Positions 22,107 to 33,599 of a DNA stretch of 64,000 bases are shown here, one piece after another. A program made the position numbers and the translations under genes. The notes under the pieces are model-generated. The model made no database searches. It was given only the letters and a program-made list of their open reading frames with translations, and was not told the DNA's origin. Position 1 is the stretch's first letter; the number at the start of each line of letters is the position of its first letter. Origin of the DNA: Mauremys mutica. Taxonomy: Eukaryota > Chordata > Testudines > Geoemydidae. The stretch covers positions 10,001,553 through 10,065,552 of the forward strand of contig NC_059079.1 of NCBI RefSeq assembly GCF_020497125.1, in the 5' to 3' direction.

Positions 22107-22645
22107 TATGGGCCCAGCCCCTGGAGCTCCCCCAGCCCAGTCCAGCCCAGCCCCTGGAGCTCCCCGGCACCCCAGGGCAGCGGGCCCCTGCCTGGCGCAG
22201 ACCTGGGGTCGCTTTTCCTGCTGCCGGAGCTCCGGGCGGCGCGGAAGTCCATGAACGCCGCGGGAGGGGCCGGCTGCCCGCACTCCCGCTGTGCTCCAGG
22301 CTCGGGCCGATGCAGCCGCCGTCCCGTCCCGTCCTGCCCCATGGTGGGACCCAGCCAAAGCAGGCGGCGGCCTCAGGTCGGGCTCTCCCCTGGGCAGGGC
22401 CGCTGGCTCCGGAGCGGCCGCGCCTGCAGGTGAGCGGCGGCGCCGGTTCGCATCGCTGGGTCTTAACAGGGCCCGGGTTCGCGGGGCCCGCCTGCCGCGG
22501 AGCCCCCGGGAGGGTGCGCGCCGTGCCCCGGTTTGCACCCGGGCCGCAGGCACCCCGCGAAGAGCCCAAGCGGGGCGCAGGGCAGGGAGCGGAGCCGACT
22601 GTCCCCGGCGCCAGGGAGCCCCGCGGATTGTCACAGCACAATGGT
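22107..22645 (-). promoter_or_regulatory. TTC39A: CpG island, probable TTC39A promoter
   Basis: About 540 bases of very GC-rich, CpG-dense sequence (with GCGGCCGC and many CCGC/GGGCGG-type boxes) stand out in an AT-rich neighbourhood and are not explained by a repeat. They lie about 9.5 kb downstream of the EPS15 poly(A) signal and upstream of the TTC39A exon at 7396, on the strand expected. By synteny this is the TTC39A promoter and first exon. No TATA box is evident. The long open frames on both strands here are artefacts of GC content. Confidence 0.65.
22203..22252 (-). CDS. TTC39A: Candidate TTC39A first coding exon
   Basis: On the minus strand an ATG at 22252-22250 (context GCGTTCATGG, only moderate) opens M-D-F-R-A-A-R-S-S-G-S-R-K-S-D-P and then CCCAG|GTCTGC. 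Splicing there leaves two bases (AG), exactly the phase needed by the exon at 7497, giving R-S-A-S-D-L. The weakness is the donor: GTCTGC lacks the usual purine at +3. Another first exon, coding or not, could lie elsewhere in the island. Confidence 0.25.
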
Positions 22646-23387
22646 GCATAGGGCGGGAGTCATGTGCAGCCTGCTGCCAAGTTCATAATCCAGAATTAAA
22701 TTTTGCTAGATTTAGGTGTTTGGTCTCGGTCGCGGTTTAATTCCCTCCGCCCCATTATCCCTTCCACGTTCAAAGTTCAGGTCCATTAAATTAAATATGG
22801 CAGAAGAGTAAGGTTCTGCTCCCTGGACTTTATTTCTCCCTCTTACTTCACAAGTAGGAAAGTGGAGGTAGCAGCAGTAGCAGAACTAGGGGGTGGGAGA
22901 TTTCATGAGGTGGGTGTTTGAAAACTATGTGAAAGGTCAGAGACCCTCACTGAGAGGCCTGAAAACCCCTTTTTAAAAATGTATCGTCAGATATTAACAG
23001 TGATAGATGGACCTACTGCCACATTCAAACCAGGACCCAGACTTCCCCCCATCAGCTCTTTCAGAGCTGTTCACATGCAGGGTTTTAGTTTGTGATCATT
23101 TAACTAGACACATTTCTTATTTCAAAACCAAAGGGAAGATAGTTAAATTTCACAATCATATTTCTTATTTTATATAAACACCATTTCTGTTACAGAGGTG
23201 TCTTAGGTAAAAAAAAATTTCAGAACTAACTCTATTTAGTGCTGAATGGCACAGGCAGTTGTCATCCCAAACTTAATAAAATTAGACTGGTGTGGGGGGT
23301 AAGGTAGGGAGTTATTTGTGATAGAGAATTAAAATTCAGAATTGTCCATAACATTGAAAGAAAATATCTAAATGAAACACTATACAG

Positions 23388-23670
23388 TACTGCGTGCAGA
23401 TCTGGTCACCCCATCTCAGAAAAGATATATTAGAATTGGGAAAAGTACAAAGAAGGGCAACACAAATCGTGAATGGTATGGAGAAAATTAGTAAGGAAGT
23501 GTTATTTCCCCTTTCACATGATGCAAGAACCAAGAGTCACCTGATGAAATTAATAGGCAGCAGGTTTAAAACAAACAAGCAGAAGTGCTTATTCACACAA
23601 CACACAGTCAATCTGTTGCCAGGGAATATTGTGAAGACAAAAGCATAACTGGGTTCACAAAAGAATTAGG
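23388..23670 (+). mobile_element. CR1 LINE fragment, old
   Basis: The frame from 23394 reads MQIWSPHLRKDILELGKVQR and RATQIVNG, then KLIGSRFKTNKQK, matching the CR1 C-terminal protein region seen at 56520-56996. An internal deletion removes the [14 protein letters not shown] part. Both ends are truncated. Confidence 0.85.
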
Positions 23671-23990
23671 TAAATTCACAGGTTTGAATTTAACCCAGGT
23701 TGTTTTTCAGTAAAGATTACTGGAGATAGGCCCAAACCAAATTCATTAATCCAAAATTCCTTTGAATTTTGAGGTTCAAATACCTACATTTTGCAAAGGG
23801 ATTGTAATATTCGTAAATGGCCAAGCCAAAACCTGACATAGAAACAGCCCTGAACTGTAGAGTGTATGAAATCTAGATCCAAATTTTGAAGCTTTGACTA
23901 TCTCTACACCTTTCAGAATACACTGAATATTTAAGAATTAGGAAGGGTTAATAGTCATGAATTTGTGCCTTTGAAAAATCTCTCTGCATA

Positions 23991-24462
23991 CAGGACGGGT
24001 GCAAGGATATTTCATGCCCTAGGCAAAACTTCCACTTTGTGCCCCCACCCAGCCCTGTGGCAGCTCTCCGCCCCCACACGGCACCCCAGCTCACCTCTGC
24101 TCCGCCTCCTCCCCAAGCACACCATTGCCGCTCCACTTCTCCCGCCTCCCAGGCTTGCGGCGCCAAACAGCTGATTGGCGCCGCAAGCCTGGGAGGCGGG
24201 AGAAGTGGAGCGGCGATGGCATGCTTGGGGAGGAGGTGGAGCAGAGGTGAGCTGGGGCGGGGAGTGGTTCCCCTGGGGGCCACGCCCCCCCTTACTTGTT
24301 GCAGGCGGCCCTCCCCGCACCCTCCTGTCCCCTCCGCCTAAATGCCAACAACGACCGGGGGACCGAAGATCTGGCCGCCGCCGAAGGACCTGAAATGCTG
24401 CCCCGCAAATGCTAGCGCCCTAGGCGACCGCCTAGGTCGCCTAATGGATTGCACCGGCCCTG
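23991..24462. mobile_element. hAT element with long internal palindrome
   Basis: The ends are CAGGACGGGTGCAAGGAT and, reversed, CAGGGCCGGTGCAATCCA. Perfect 8-bp target duplications TCTGCATA lie at 23983-23990 and 24463-24470. A near-perfect palindrome spans 24084-24257, centred on GCCAAACAGCTGATTGGC. The high GC and CpG content could mimic a CpG island but belongs to the element. Confidence 0.95.
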
Positions 24463-26639
24463 TCTGCATAGCTAATCCTGTACATCCCAAGTTCCTTGTT
24501 ATACATTCACTTCTAGAGGAAGACTGTACATTCAGTCTATGGTACATCTAAAGTACTTTTCATTTATTTAAAATACATCACCCACATAAAGTTGGATGCT
24601 GGAGAGTGCTGAAGAATAAGTACAAATCCAGGCTAATCCACAAAGGTGAGAGTCTGAATAAATGAGGAAATTGTGTCCTTCTGATGGTTCAGGCACTGCT
24701 ATAGTAGCAGTTTAATCCTGACAGTATCCCACCTGACCATTAAGAAGCAAAAGGTAACAGGTTGCAAGAGAGCCCTATCTAGTCCTCGTTGGCCACACAC
24801 ACAACACCCTGCATTACAACTGCTAAGAGTAGAAATTGTAAAATAGGGGAAAGCATAGAGAATCCCAGGGTTCCAAAAGGGCTTCCGAAGATTCTTTGCT
24901 CTCCCCCACAAAAGAAAAAAAATAATCCAAGTGAGAACTGGAATAATCATCCCCTTATTCTTAAACTAGTATTACAGCTTCAGTTCAGCAAAATTATTCC
25001 AAAGGTAATTTCTGAGCTGTGACGATGTTTCTGTATTGACTTTTTTGGGATCAGATGAATATTTCAGTATATTAGGCTGTGAAGATACATGGAACTTTTC
25101 AGACCAGGCTGCTACAGTAGAGGTGATATGAATAGCCTAGTGTGTAAATTCTTTAAACTAGGCAGAAACTGTACCGGAATGCATATTTAATACTGATGGA
25201 GTTTTTGTGTTGACTCCTGGATACGTAATCAAATGTACTGGTAATAAATCAATGTTAGCTTCTCTTTGGGATATTTCTGCCTCATACATTTTCATTTAAT
25301 ATGCGTTAGTGAACTTACCAACTCTTCGTCCAACAAAAAGAAAAAGCCACAAACAGTATTCAAAGCCATTAGACACATAGTAGCCCACCTTTCTAGTGTT
25401 CTTTTTAATCTTTAGCAGACCAGCACTATATTGTATACACTGTAATGGAATTATGTTCAGTTCAAGCACACTTGTGAATGCAGCTTTTGTTCACTCCATC
25501 TTAGTAAATAGCCTGGGTCTTCCAGAAGAAGAAATAGACATCATTTAAGTGTAAACTTTTGTAGGACCCTCCAGCATTTGAGTTATTTATTTTATAGACC
25601 TCAAAAGTGCAATACACATCTTGTAGTACAAATACTACATGTTCTCTGCCCCAGAGCATTAACTTAGCAATGACACAAAAGAGATATCAAGGGTAAAGAT
25701 AACAACAAGACTACTCCCCTGGCACAACAATACTTAACACAGCATGATGGAACAAAAATTGTTTGTATGAATAAATTAAGATGAATTAATTTCCTATGAG
25801 TATCTTCATAGAAGTGAATCATAAGGAGGAATTTTTTTTATCCTTGTAAGCTGGAAACACCATGTGCAGGTGAGGCTAGATTGAAAAGCCACTATTGATA
25901 GACAAATTTTCAGACCTCTGGATGATAGCACAAAGAGTAGAGGGTGAAAGCTAAATCACTTTATGGTATTAAATATTTGCATTACATTTATTGTTTAAAG
26001 ATACAGTAATCAGGAAGAAATGCTCTGTTGTTGCTACGATAAAAGCAAGAATAAACCATGTAATGGAAAAACTAGCAGTTTCAGCAAAATAAAACCACTT
26101 CTGGCACATGCTTATAAAAACACTCCGAAAGAAAACAGATATTCTAGCCGTCACCGTGACTTGTTGAAGAAGCCCTAAAAGTTGTCTGCCAAGTGAGTGG
26201 TTAGGGCCTGTGCCTTACAGCCCTACCCCTGGCTACTGGATGAAATCCTGACTTAAGTCAATAGGAGTTTTGCCATTGATTTCAATAGGGTCAGGAGTTC
26301 ACCCACTATTCCTGACAGACAACTCTAAACCTAAGGCATCTGAAATTATTTTTTTCCAAATAGCACTTTAGTATTCTTTTTGTTGTGATACTGGCTGTAT
26401 ACACAGACAGAGGAGAACAAACAGTATAAAACCTCTCCTGCCCATGATATATATTGAATTAAAAAATTGATCTTTTTAATTTCACATTGAAATGGGGTAC
26501 AATTCCTGTAACTCTGGATAAAAACTTGCTCTTTTCCCAGGGACTGTAGTTACATTTAAAAAATTAAACTATTTGGCATATGCAAATAATTCCACAACTC
26601 ACACTGGAAACATGTCCAACCAGGACAAATAGTAATAAA

Positions 26640-26940
26640 ATACTCTGCACTTCCACAGTGCCCTGAGGATCTCAAAATCTTTATTATTATACAATGTGTA
26701 TATTGCAGTAGGTTAGGTTAGGCCTCATTGCGCAAGATGTTCTACAAACAATACATTAAAAACATTGAGCCTCAACACTATTGGAAGATAGGGAAATATT
26801 GTCATTATTTAACAGATAATGAAGTTAAAAATGACTTGCCCAAGGTCATACAACAAATCATTGGTAGAACAGGGAAAGAATCCAGGAGTCTTGGTGTCTC
26901 AAGAAGCCCCACTCCATTCTTCTCCCCACTAGACGGCTTT
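26640..26940 (-). repeat. MIR SINE
   Basis: GCACTTCCACAGTGCCCTGA, TCATTATTTAACAGATAATG, GACTTGCCCAAGGTCATACA and AATCCAGGAGTCTTGG follow the reverse MIR consensus. One of the best-preserved MIR copies in the window. Confidence 0.8.
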
Positions 26941-26988
26941 GACTCTATCACCTCCAATCTGTTCTAATGTTTTGGGCATTGGCTACCC

Positions 26989-27124
26989 TCAATGGTTAGC
27001 CAGCAGTGTAGCTGTACGGCTGCAAACCCCTAAAGTTCACCATTTACACTAGCATAAGTTGTTACACAAGTGTAAATCACATGTACACTAGTGGTTTGCA
27101 TATGTGCATTACACTGCTGGTTAA
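26989..27124. repeat. Foldback repeat, about 136 bp
   Basis: The left arm, TGGTTAGCCAGCAGTGTA with GCAAACC and TTTACACT, pairs with the right arm AGTGTAAA, GGTTTGC and TACACTGCTGGTTAAA. The loop is AGCATAAGTTGTTACACA. Likely a small MITE; family not identified. Confidence 0.65.
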
Positions 27125-27750
27125 ACTCCAGTGTAGACCAGACCCAATAAGACTTGTACCAAAAGAATGGAGTTGCAGTCTTGAAACAAGTAAGGTGAAA
27201 GATATTTGTGAAAGATATTGTCTAGTTCTACTAGTGATTTATTAAATGACAGCTCGGGTTATTATTGTTTTGTCATTTAGACTTAAGTTTCACAATTACA
27301 GAGGGTTACAACTCTGCAATTTTATTACGATGATGAATGGAACTTGTCTGTATGCCTGCTGTGTCATTAAGAAGGTAAACTATAGAAGTAGGTTCATGGG
27401 TACCCCATTTGTCTATTAGTAACTTATACAACTGACTTTATGGCACATCATAAAAAAGCAAGCTGAAACAATTACTTGAACCTAATTTTGCAAAATGGAT
27501 GACAAATCACTTCATTTGTTACTTCATCCACTTCTATAAATTCATCTATTTCTCCCTTACAACTGTCTCTCTGAAAACAAACTTAAGCTCTCCTCTTCTA
27601 CCCATGTTGCAAGAGACATGGAACTAGCATGTGAATGAGTCCATGCTTCCTCCTTCTAGTCAGATTGTTCAGTGCACTTAGGCATGAGTGTGATTTAAAC
27701 TTTTTAGTAATGAAACTGTCACTTTGAAATATGTATCTGTTTCAGTACTG

Positions 27751-27939
27751 AGGGGGGGAGGGATAGTTCAGTGGTTTGAGCACTGGCCTGCTAAACCCAG
27801 GGTTGTGAGTTCAATCCTTGAGGGGGGCACTTAGAGATCTAGGGCAAAAATTGGTCCTGCTAGTGAAGGCAGGGGGCTGGACTCAATGACCTTTCAAGGT
27901 CCCTTCCAGTTCTAGGAGATTGGTACATCTCCAATTATT
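27751..27939 (+). mobile_element. Turtle tRNA-derived SINE (Cry I / tortoise pol III type)
   Basis: Second copy of the SINE at 5241. A box TAGTTCAGTGG (27764-27774, one change from TAGCTCAGTGG), B box GTTCAATCC, body GGTCCTGCTAGTGAAGGCAG, CR1-like tail GACCTTTCAAGGTCCCTTCC. Confidence 0.92.
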
Positions 27940-28354
27940 CTATTCTGAGCACTGAATTAGGGTGTCTGGTATTTCAGTCACTGCCTAAAATCTCTGATGA
28001 AGAGGACTAGAAAATACATTATTCAGATTGTTCAAGATTTAACATGGAGATAAGAATTTGCTACAAGAAATCATGGCCATAGGAAAAGCCTGGCTATTCA
28101 AACAGCATATATAAGTATATGGAGGCATAAAACTACATCACATACATAAAGTATCATTTACCCCCAAGCATATTACCAACTGCATATACAGGAATGACTT
28201 CATTCACCATTGAAGTGCAGCCACTTCTAGGATGGAATGCTGCAGCTATTTAACAACATACTGTGTACAGCAACACTAGACAACAGCGTAGGCAAAGATT
28301 CAAAAAAGAATGTGTACAATTGAAACAAGGAAATTGCATGTAGTAGTGACTGGT

Positions 28355-28500
28355 ACTTTAGCACTTTTCTTTAAACTGACCTCTACTCACTTTACAAATG
28401 GTGGGTTTTACAATTGTGGAAATGGAAAGTTATTTAAAGTGACTTGGTAATGTCAGTGAGTCACTGACTATATAATCTAAGTCCTCTGCTCTATGCACTT
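28355..28500 (-). repeat. MIR-like SINE fragment
   Basis: TTTAGCACTTTTC, TTTACAAATGGTGGG, AGTGACTTGGTAATGTCAGTGAG and ATCTAAGTCCTCTGCTC resemble a diverged reverse MIR. Confidence 0.45.
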
Positions 28501-29199
28501 TAAAACACCGCCTGCTTAAGCAGGCAGTACAATTATACAAACTGGAATTTGGCTACAAGTAGAGTCACTGTACTGTTGTGGAATTTTTCATCACAAATGG
28601 TCAGCGGACATTGGTTTTATGCCTTAGCCAGAAGAAAGTAACTCTCACAGCACAATGCTCGAACAAAGCGAAGGGTGCCATCCCCATCATCTCACCAGCC
28701 TGTTACACATTAGGTCACAGTGGAATTCTATCTAAATATTGATAAGGCCTGATTTTCCTTAGTCTGCGAGATCTCTCATGAAGGGTCAGAATCCATTAGC
28801 TATGGATGTAAGATCTTAACTCCAGTTTCTGCTAAGAACCTTTCAATATAGGCCCAGAGTCCAGACCTTGGCTTGGATTATGGGGGTTGGCTAATAGAGA
28901 ACAGATAACCTTGTGTGTTTCAAGTCAGTGAGCGGAGTTAGCATAACTCCGAATATAATTGGGCGTCCTTATCTTGAGTTATAGACACATGAAGCGATGA
29001 GAAAGGCCTCACAGTTACTCCCTAATGCAGGGAGGAGATAGTGATACAATACCCCTCAGATGCTAGACAAAGTTCGGGGAGAGGCCTAACATGATTGACA
29101 TAAGTTATGACACCCTCCCCTCACAGATGTATGCCAGTCCTAGCCCACAGAAATGCAAGGGTAAACTTGTGAAATTAAGTACTAATTACTGCTTTTTTG

Positions 29200-29746
29200 C
29201 TTTAAATCTCTAGGTATGTACCTGTTGGTCAACCAAGAGAGCTGCTACCTCATTCCCCTGGACCCTAAAATTAGGATTTAACCTATATACTTTAATAGAC
29301 ATAGTTTGGGGATAATTACCTGTGTGTCAGCAATATGTTAATTTGGTCCATGGGCGGAACCATTATGTAATCTTTTAGACCAGTGTTTCCCAAACTTGGG
29401 ACGCCGCTTGTGTAGGGAAAGCCCCTGGCGGGCCGGGACGGTTTGTTTACCTGCTGCGTCCGCAGGTTCGGCCAGTACGTCCCTCGGCCCGCGCTGCTTC
29501 CGGCAGCTCCCATTGGCCTGGAGTGGCTTATTGTGCTTATCTTGTCTTGCTGTTAGAACCTATCCAGGGGTTTGGGAAAACCCATCCCTGTCGCTTCTCT
29601 CCACCCAATGAGCACCATATATAATCTATTATAACTAATTGTTTTGCAGTGTCTCTGAGCCTAATAAGCAAAGTGACACTCTGCCAGTGCTGTGCGTAAT
29701 AAACTCCTGTGCTTGACTCTACAGAGTGTGGATTATTGTTCCTTCA
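29200..29746 (+). mobile_element. Probable solo LTR of an endogenous retrovirus-like element
   Basis: A promoter-like block has CCCAATGAG (29605-29613), TATATAA (29618-29624), then AATAAA at 29698-29703 and a GT-rich end TGTGGATTATTGTTCCTTCA. This spacing is that of an LTR U3-R-U5 end. A truncated hAT is inserted at 29381. The left boundary is not resolved, and no target duplication was established. Confidence 0.5.
29381..29526. mobile_element. Truncated hAT-type MITE
   Basis: It starts CAGTGTTTCCCAAACTTGGG and continues with GGTTTGTTTACCTGC, GTCCGCAGGTTCGGCCAG and CGGCCCGCGCTGCTTCC, modules also present in the inner element at 47655-47978. The right terminal repeat is missing, so only the left half remains. 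Confidence 0.75.
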
Positions 29747-30275
29747 ATCAAGACTATATCCCAAGGTGTCATGGGTGCAAACAGTTTAAACTATGAAAGT
29801 AGTTTTTAATTCTACAAAGTGAAGGCACTGCAAACCAGTTAATTCTTTTACAAAGCAAACTTACTGTTATTTTTCTCACTCCCCTTAGCTTGTCAACATT
29901 TGGCGGTAGTCACTGAATTGTGAGCATTCCCTACACTGATTTTGGGATCCCATGCATCGAAGTTAAATAAGATACCACCTAATCTTGGAAAATTAGTTAT
30001 TAATAGCTCACTATTACCACTGTTCTCTTGATGTTGAAGCAACTTCTCTATAAACAGGAGCATTGCATCTGAAACTCAACTGGCTAGTGACCAATGATTG
30101 TCCAGGCATTGGATAAGAATTTGACTCTCAAGGTAAAAGAAATGCTGTGTTTTTCTTTGAATCCAGTAAACACTATCAAGTAACCTTGGAGGAAGGAGCT
30201 TGGCATTGAAAACTCAATGGTATCAAGTCAGGTAAGGTGATTAGCCACTTTCTTTGGTTTTAGTATATTTCTATA

Positions 30276-30306
30276 CATATATGGGGAGAGAGAGCGCACG
30301 AGCGAG
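30276..30306. repeat. Low-complexity GA-rich tract
   Basis: ATATGGGGAGAGAGAGCGCACGAGCGAGC is a short GA/CG-rich tract with no other signal. Confidence 0.6.
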
Positions 30307-31683
30307 CACAATATTTTGGGTGTGGAATGGACAACATTAAATAAAGTTATTTTGAACCTAGTTTTCCTGACTGGTTATGGAGAGACAGCCACAGAATGGG
30401 GTAAGTAAATCTTAGTGTTCTATTTATCATAGCGAGACAGTCTGTAGGAGTTTCTGAATAGCAGCACTGAAGGCAAAGCTTGCTCACCAGGTGGAAGTTC
30501 AGAAGTGTGGAGGAATAAAAGGAAGAAGACTAACAGCCTGGTCTGAGTGGACCTCTATGGAGTTGATAGAAGGTAGATGGCAAGACATTTAGTTGTCTGT
30601 TGATACAGTTAGGGCTGTCAGTACTGACTGATTCACTAAGATTTATTAAGCTTTGGGGGCAAATAGTCTTGGACTTTGATCTCTAGTTGGGGAGTTTAAA
30701 AAACTACCTCCAGCACTATTGGAGCAAAAGGGTTGGAGCAAATCTCTAAATGAACAGTACAAGCACGGGCAACTTACTCCAGACAGCTGCTTTCTTGATT
30801 GGTGTGCTGTGGGCTTCTTCCAACAGCTAGATGGAGCTGGATTAGGTGAGATCTTAAAATAGGAATGTCTGCAATGTGGATTCTTCTTGCCTTTGAGTAC
30901 AGTACAGAGTAGGAACGGAAAACCAGATACTTCATCCATATTAATGAAAGTTAAAAACAATGCACAAATTCTCCAAGGTCCTTGTATGTTTTGATATTCT
31001 CAGTTTGCAGATCCATGCAAATAAGATGACAAGTCGTCTTCCTTTTCCTCTTTCTCCACTTAGCCATCTCCACTGAGCCACCAGATTTATCATCAGTTTA
31101 TTTGTCAGATCTTTAGGAGATGCACTCAGGCAGACTGTCATTTTCCATGTCAAGGATGATATTTTTGCATTTACCTTAAAAGCCACATACAACTTGCAAT
31201 ATCTATTTTTGTAGCAAATTACTGTCAGTAGAAAACCACCTAGTCTCTAGTTTTTGGAAGACTAAGAATGAGAAAGGAATGTTCAGCCTTGGTGCAACTC
31301 ATTTTTGTAAGGTCTTTCCTGGGCATGTTAGCTGAGCCTGGCTCACTGTCTGGTACTCTGGATCATTTCCACGATGGAAACTGTCATGAGTCCAATTCAA
31401 ACAGATAAAGCCAATTCCTCTTTTCAGATTTTTTTAGTCTAAGGGTGTTTGTGAATTTACAAGTAAACATCCCAGATGCCAGTGAATCATATTTTCAGAG
31501 TTCTGCCACCAATAAAAAAGGTTATCAGTGGAGTTGTTTCAAAAATTCTTTAACTTTTTGATAGTAAATAAAAACTGGGAAAATATAACAGAACTGGGTT
31601 AAAAACAAAAGTCTGATTATGATTCTGCTAGTCTATATATTCCATTTTCAGTGAGTCTCAGATACAGGTTATAACATTTAATA

Positions 31684-31981
31684 GGTGAATGTTCAAGCCT
31701 GGTCACCTAAAATCCATGTTTAGACACCTAAATTGAAAATCAGGCTGCTTCTAAGCTGCTGAATACCTGCAACTCCTATTGAGTTCCATAGTGGCTGGGA
31801 TTGGTTAGCACCTTAGAAAAATAGAAGTGGCCTGGACTTTGATCAGCACCTCAATCTCAACCTGCACTGGAGCTCAATAGGAGGTGTCCTGCAGCTTTGA
31901 AATGCCAGGTTGCTTCTATTTAGGTGCCTAAACAGATTTAAGAGACTAATTTTAGGTGCCCAAGTTTGAACCTTTGGTCAA
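31684..31981. mobile_element. Foldback MITE, about 298 bp
   Basis: The left arm (TTCAAGCCTGGTCACCTAAA, then GTTTAGACACCTAAA) pairs with the right arm (TTTAGGTGCCTAAACAG, then TTTTAGGTGCCCAAGTTTGAA). The inner parts GCTGCTTCTAAGCTGC and GCAGCTTTGAAATGCC are also roughly inverted. It ends near the EPS15 poly(A) site. Target duplication not found. Confidence 0.65.
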
Positions 31982-32100
31982 AATTTTCACTTTGCTTTCA
32001 CACTAATGATCTGAACAGTTTATATTCGGTCTACATGGGATTCTTTTGTTCATTGCCACCATTTTGAAGAGAGAGAGACAATTTACTTATGTATTTAAAC

Positions 32101-32106
32101 TTTATT
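32101..32106 (-). terminator. EPS15: Distal poly(A) signal of EPS15 (candidate)
   Basis: TTTATT on the plus strand is AATAAA on the minus strand, in GAAGAAATAAAGTTTAAAT. Downstream on the minus strand comes GTAAATTGTCTCTCTC, a U-rich element. Cleavage would fall near 32080-32090. Confidence 0.55.
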
Positions 32107-33593
32107 TCTTCATAATTACAGGCTACTGTTAGAATTTTTAAACAAAAGAAAAGTCTATAAATAGAGGCTAACCCCATATGGCCAAGTTTTAAAAGGCTAG
32201 TTAAACGTCATAAGTAATGCCATTTAGCTCACAGCAGTGGTTTATTGGTAATCTTCAAATAAAGGTACTGTAGTCAGAGTCAGTAACATGAAATGTAACA
32301 TCAAATGACTCAAAACTTTAAATTCCACACAGGAAAGCATGAATATATATAATATATACACATAATATTGTATTGGTCCACTGAGTATACATTTTTAACA
32401 AAAGATAAGAATCTGTGTAGTCCAGTTAAGCATACAATATGCAAGATTAGTGTACACTTATTACAAAGGTTGTATAGATAACTTATGGATATTTAATACT
32501 TGCATGAGGTTTCTTTAAGATACCTTTTCTGAGCAGGTGTTTCAAATGCTCGTTTCCCAGTGCAAAAGAAAACAGTTGTCCAAGTCAAGTCACCCATTTT
32601 CCTGAAAGAATGAAAACTGCCCTCTTCAAAAGCTCTTGCAGCAGCAACCCCAGCTACCTGGAACTCTTTAAACAAACCCAAAGTGTGGCTGATGAGTCAT
32701 CCCTTGCTTCACACAAGTTGTTTTTTTTTTTTTGTCTTGAGACACTTCTAGTCTCACGGAGAAATACACCAAATTAAAAAGTGCAAGAAAGAAAATCGAT
32801 TGTATGCTGCTGCAGTCCAGCTGTACGTGTACAGAGTGAAAGAAGCATCATTGGGAATGACTTAAATGAATCTGACATTCTGCAGAATGGATTACATTCA
32901 CACAACAGGCAATAAGTTACTTTCATTAACATTTTATCAACCTACTTTGACTCAGTGACCATAAAGAATTATAAATCAGGTTTTTTTAATAAGGTGCAAC
33001 TATCAGTTGGCATTCAATAAATTATATGTATAGAAAAAGACTGTTGTATAAAGTTAAACTATGCCTTTATGCATCCTACTCTCTTCTCTATCCTACTTCA
33101 AATTCAAACTTGTCAAATTGCCAGTTTAGTTGTATATTGGCTCAATTAGCAGTGGGGCTCCACAATTTGAGACATTTTGACCAACAGTAAATTATTGTGA
33201 ATTATCCATTTAGTTATTCTATGTTACAACAAAAACCCACCCAGAATATGTGATCTGTCTGCCAACCTCATGACCATGCAAAAAAGCAATTAAGGTTTCA
33301 ATAAGATACATAATCTTTCCCACTTGCACACTGAATATTATCAATTAAAGTTCAAGTCCAGCAGAAGAACCTTCATTAAAAAGAAAATACATATGTATAC
33401 ATATAAAATAAAGCACTCGACAGTTCCAGCATTACTAAAGTCTGCTCTGAAAAAGTACAAAAGGTTTCACATAACTAACTGGTGGGAAGGGGTCCATGAG
33501 GCAGAGTAATTGCCATGTTCATCTTCTACTCAATCATAGTTGCTGACAGATTATACTTAAACCATAGTCTCATTGCCTGCATTATAAAACTGA

Positions 33594-33599
33594 TTTATT
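33594..33599 (-). terminator. EPS15: Proximal poly(A) signal of EPS15 (candidate)
   Basis: AATAAA on the minus strand within CTGTAAATAAATCAG. Use would give a 3'UTR of roughly 0.78 kb instead of 2.3 kb. Positional evidence only. Confidence 0.35.

Larger units (their letters stand above)
7498..22202 (-). other. TTC39A: TTC39A first intron (inferred), repeat-rich
   Basis: If the CpG island at 22107-22645 is the promoter, this 14.7 kb is intron 1. It holds a TRIM-like element, several CR1s and at least four hAT elements, listed separately. No further exon with conserved coding sequence was seen. The stretches 10143-12240, 13345-14470, 16005-16770 and 19830-21220 show nothing I can name apart from short MIR-like pieces. 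Confidence 0.5.
22646..32085. other. Intergenic region between TTC39A and EPS15
   Basis: No coding sequence with conserved character. Recognised contents are a CR1 fragment, a hAT element, MIR pieces, one tRNA-derived SINE, an LTR, and two foldback elements, listed separately. The stretches 24470-26630, 29750-31680 and 27140-27745 show nothing nameable apart from scattered copies of a TGACTTCAATGGGA-like motif. Confidence 0.6.

Noticed and set aside
22101..22740. Several open frames of 78-234 codons on both strands
   Set aside because: They overlap each other on both strands in a CpG-rich stretch where stops are rare. Composition (Pro, Ala, Gly, Arg rich) and lack of splice support argue for chance.
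32493..32681. 62-codon minus-strand frame
   Set aside because: Lies within the EPS15 3'UTR, with no family resemblance and no context as a gene.
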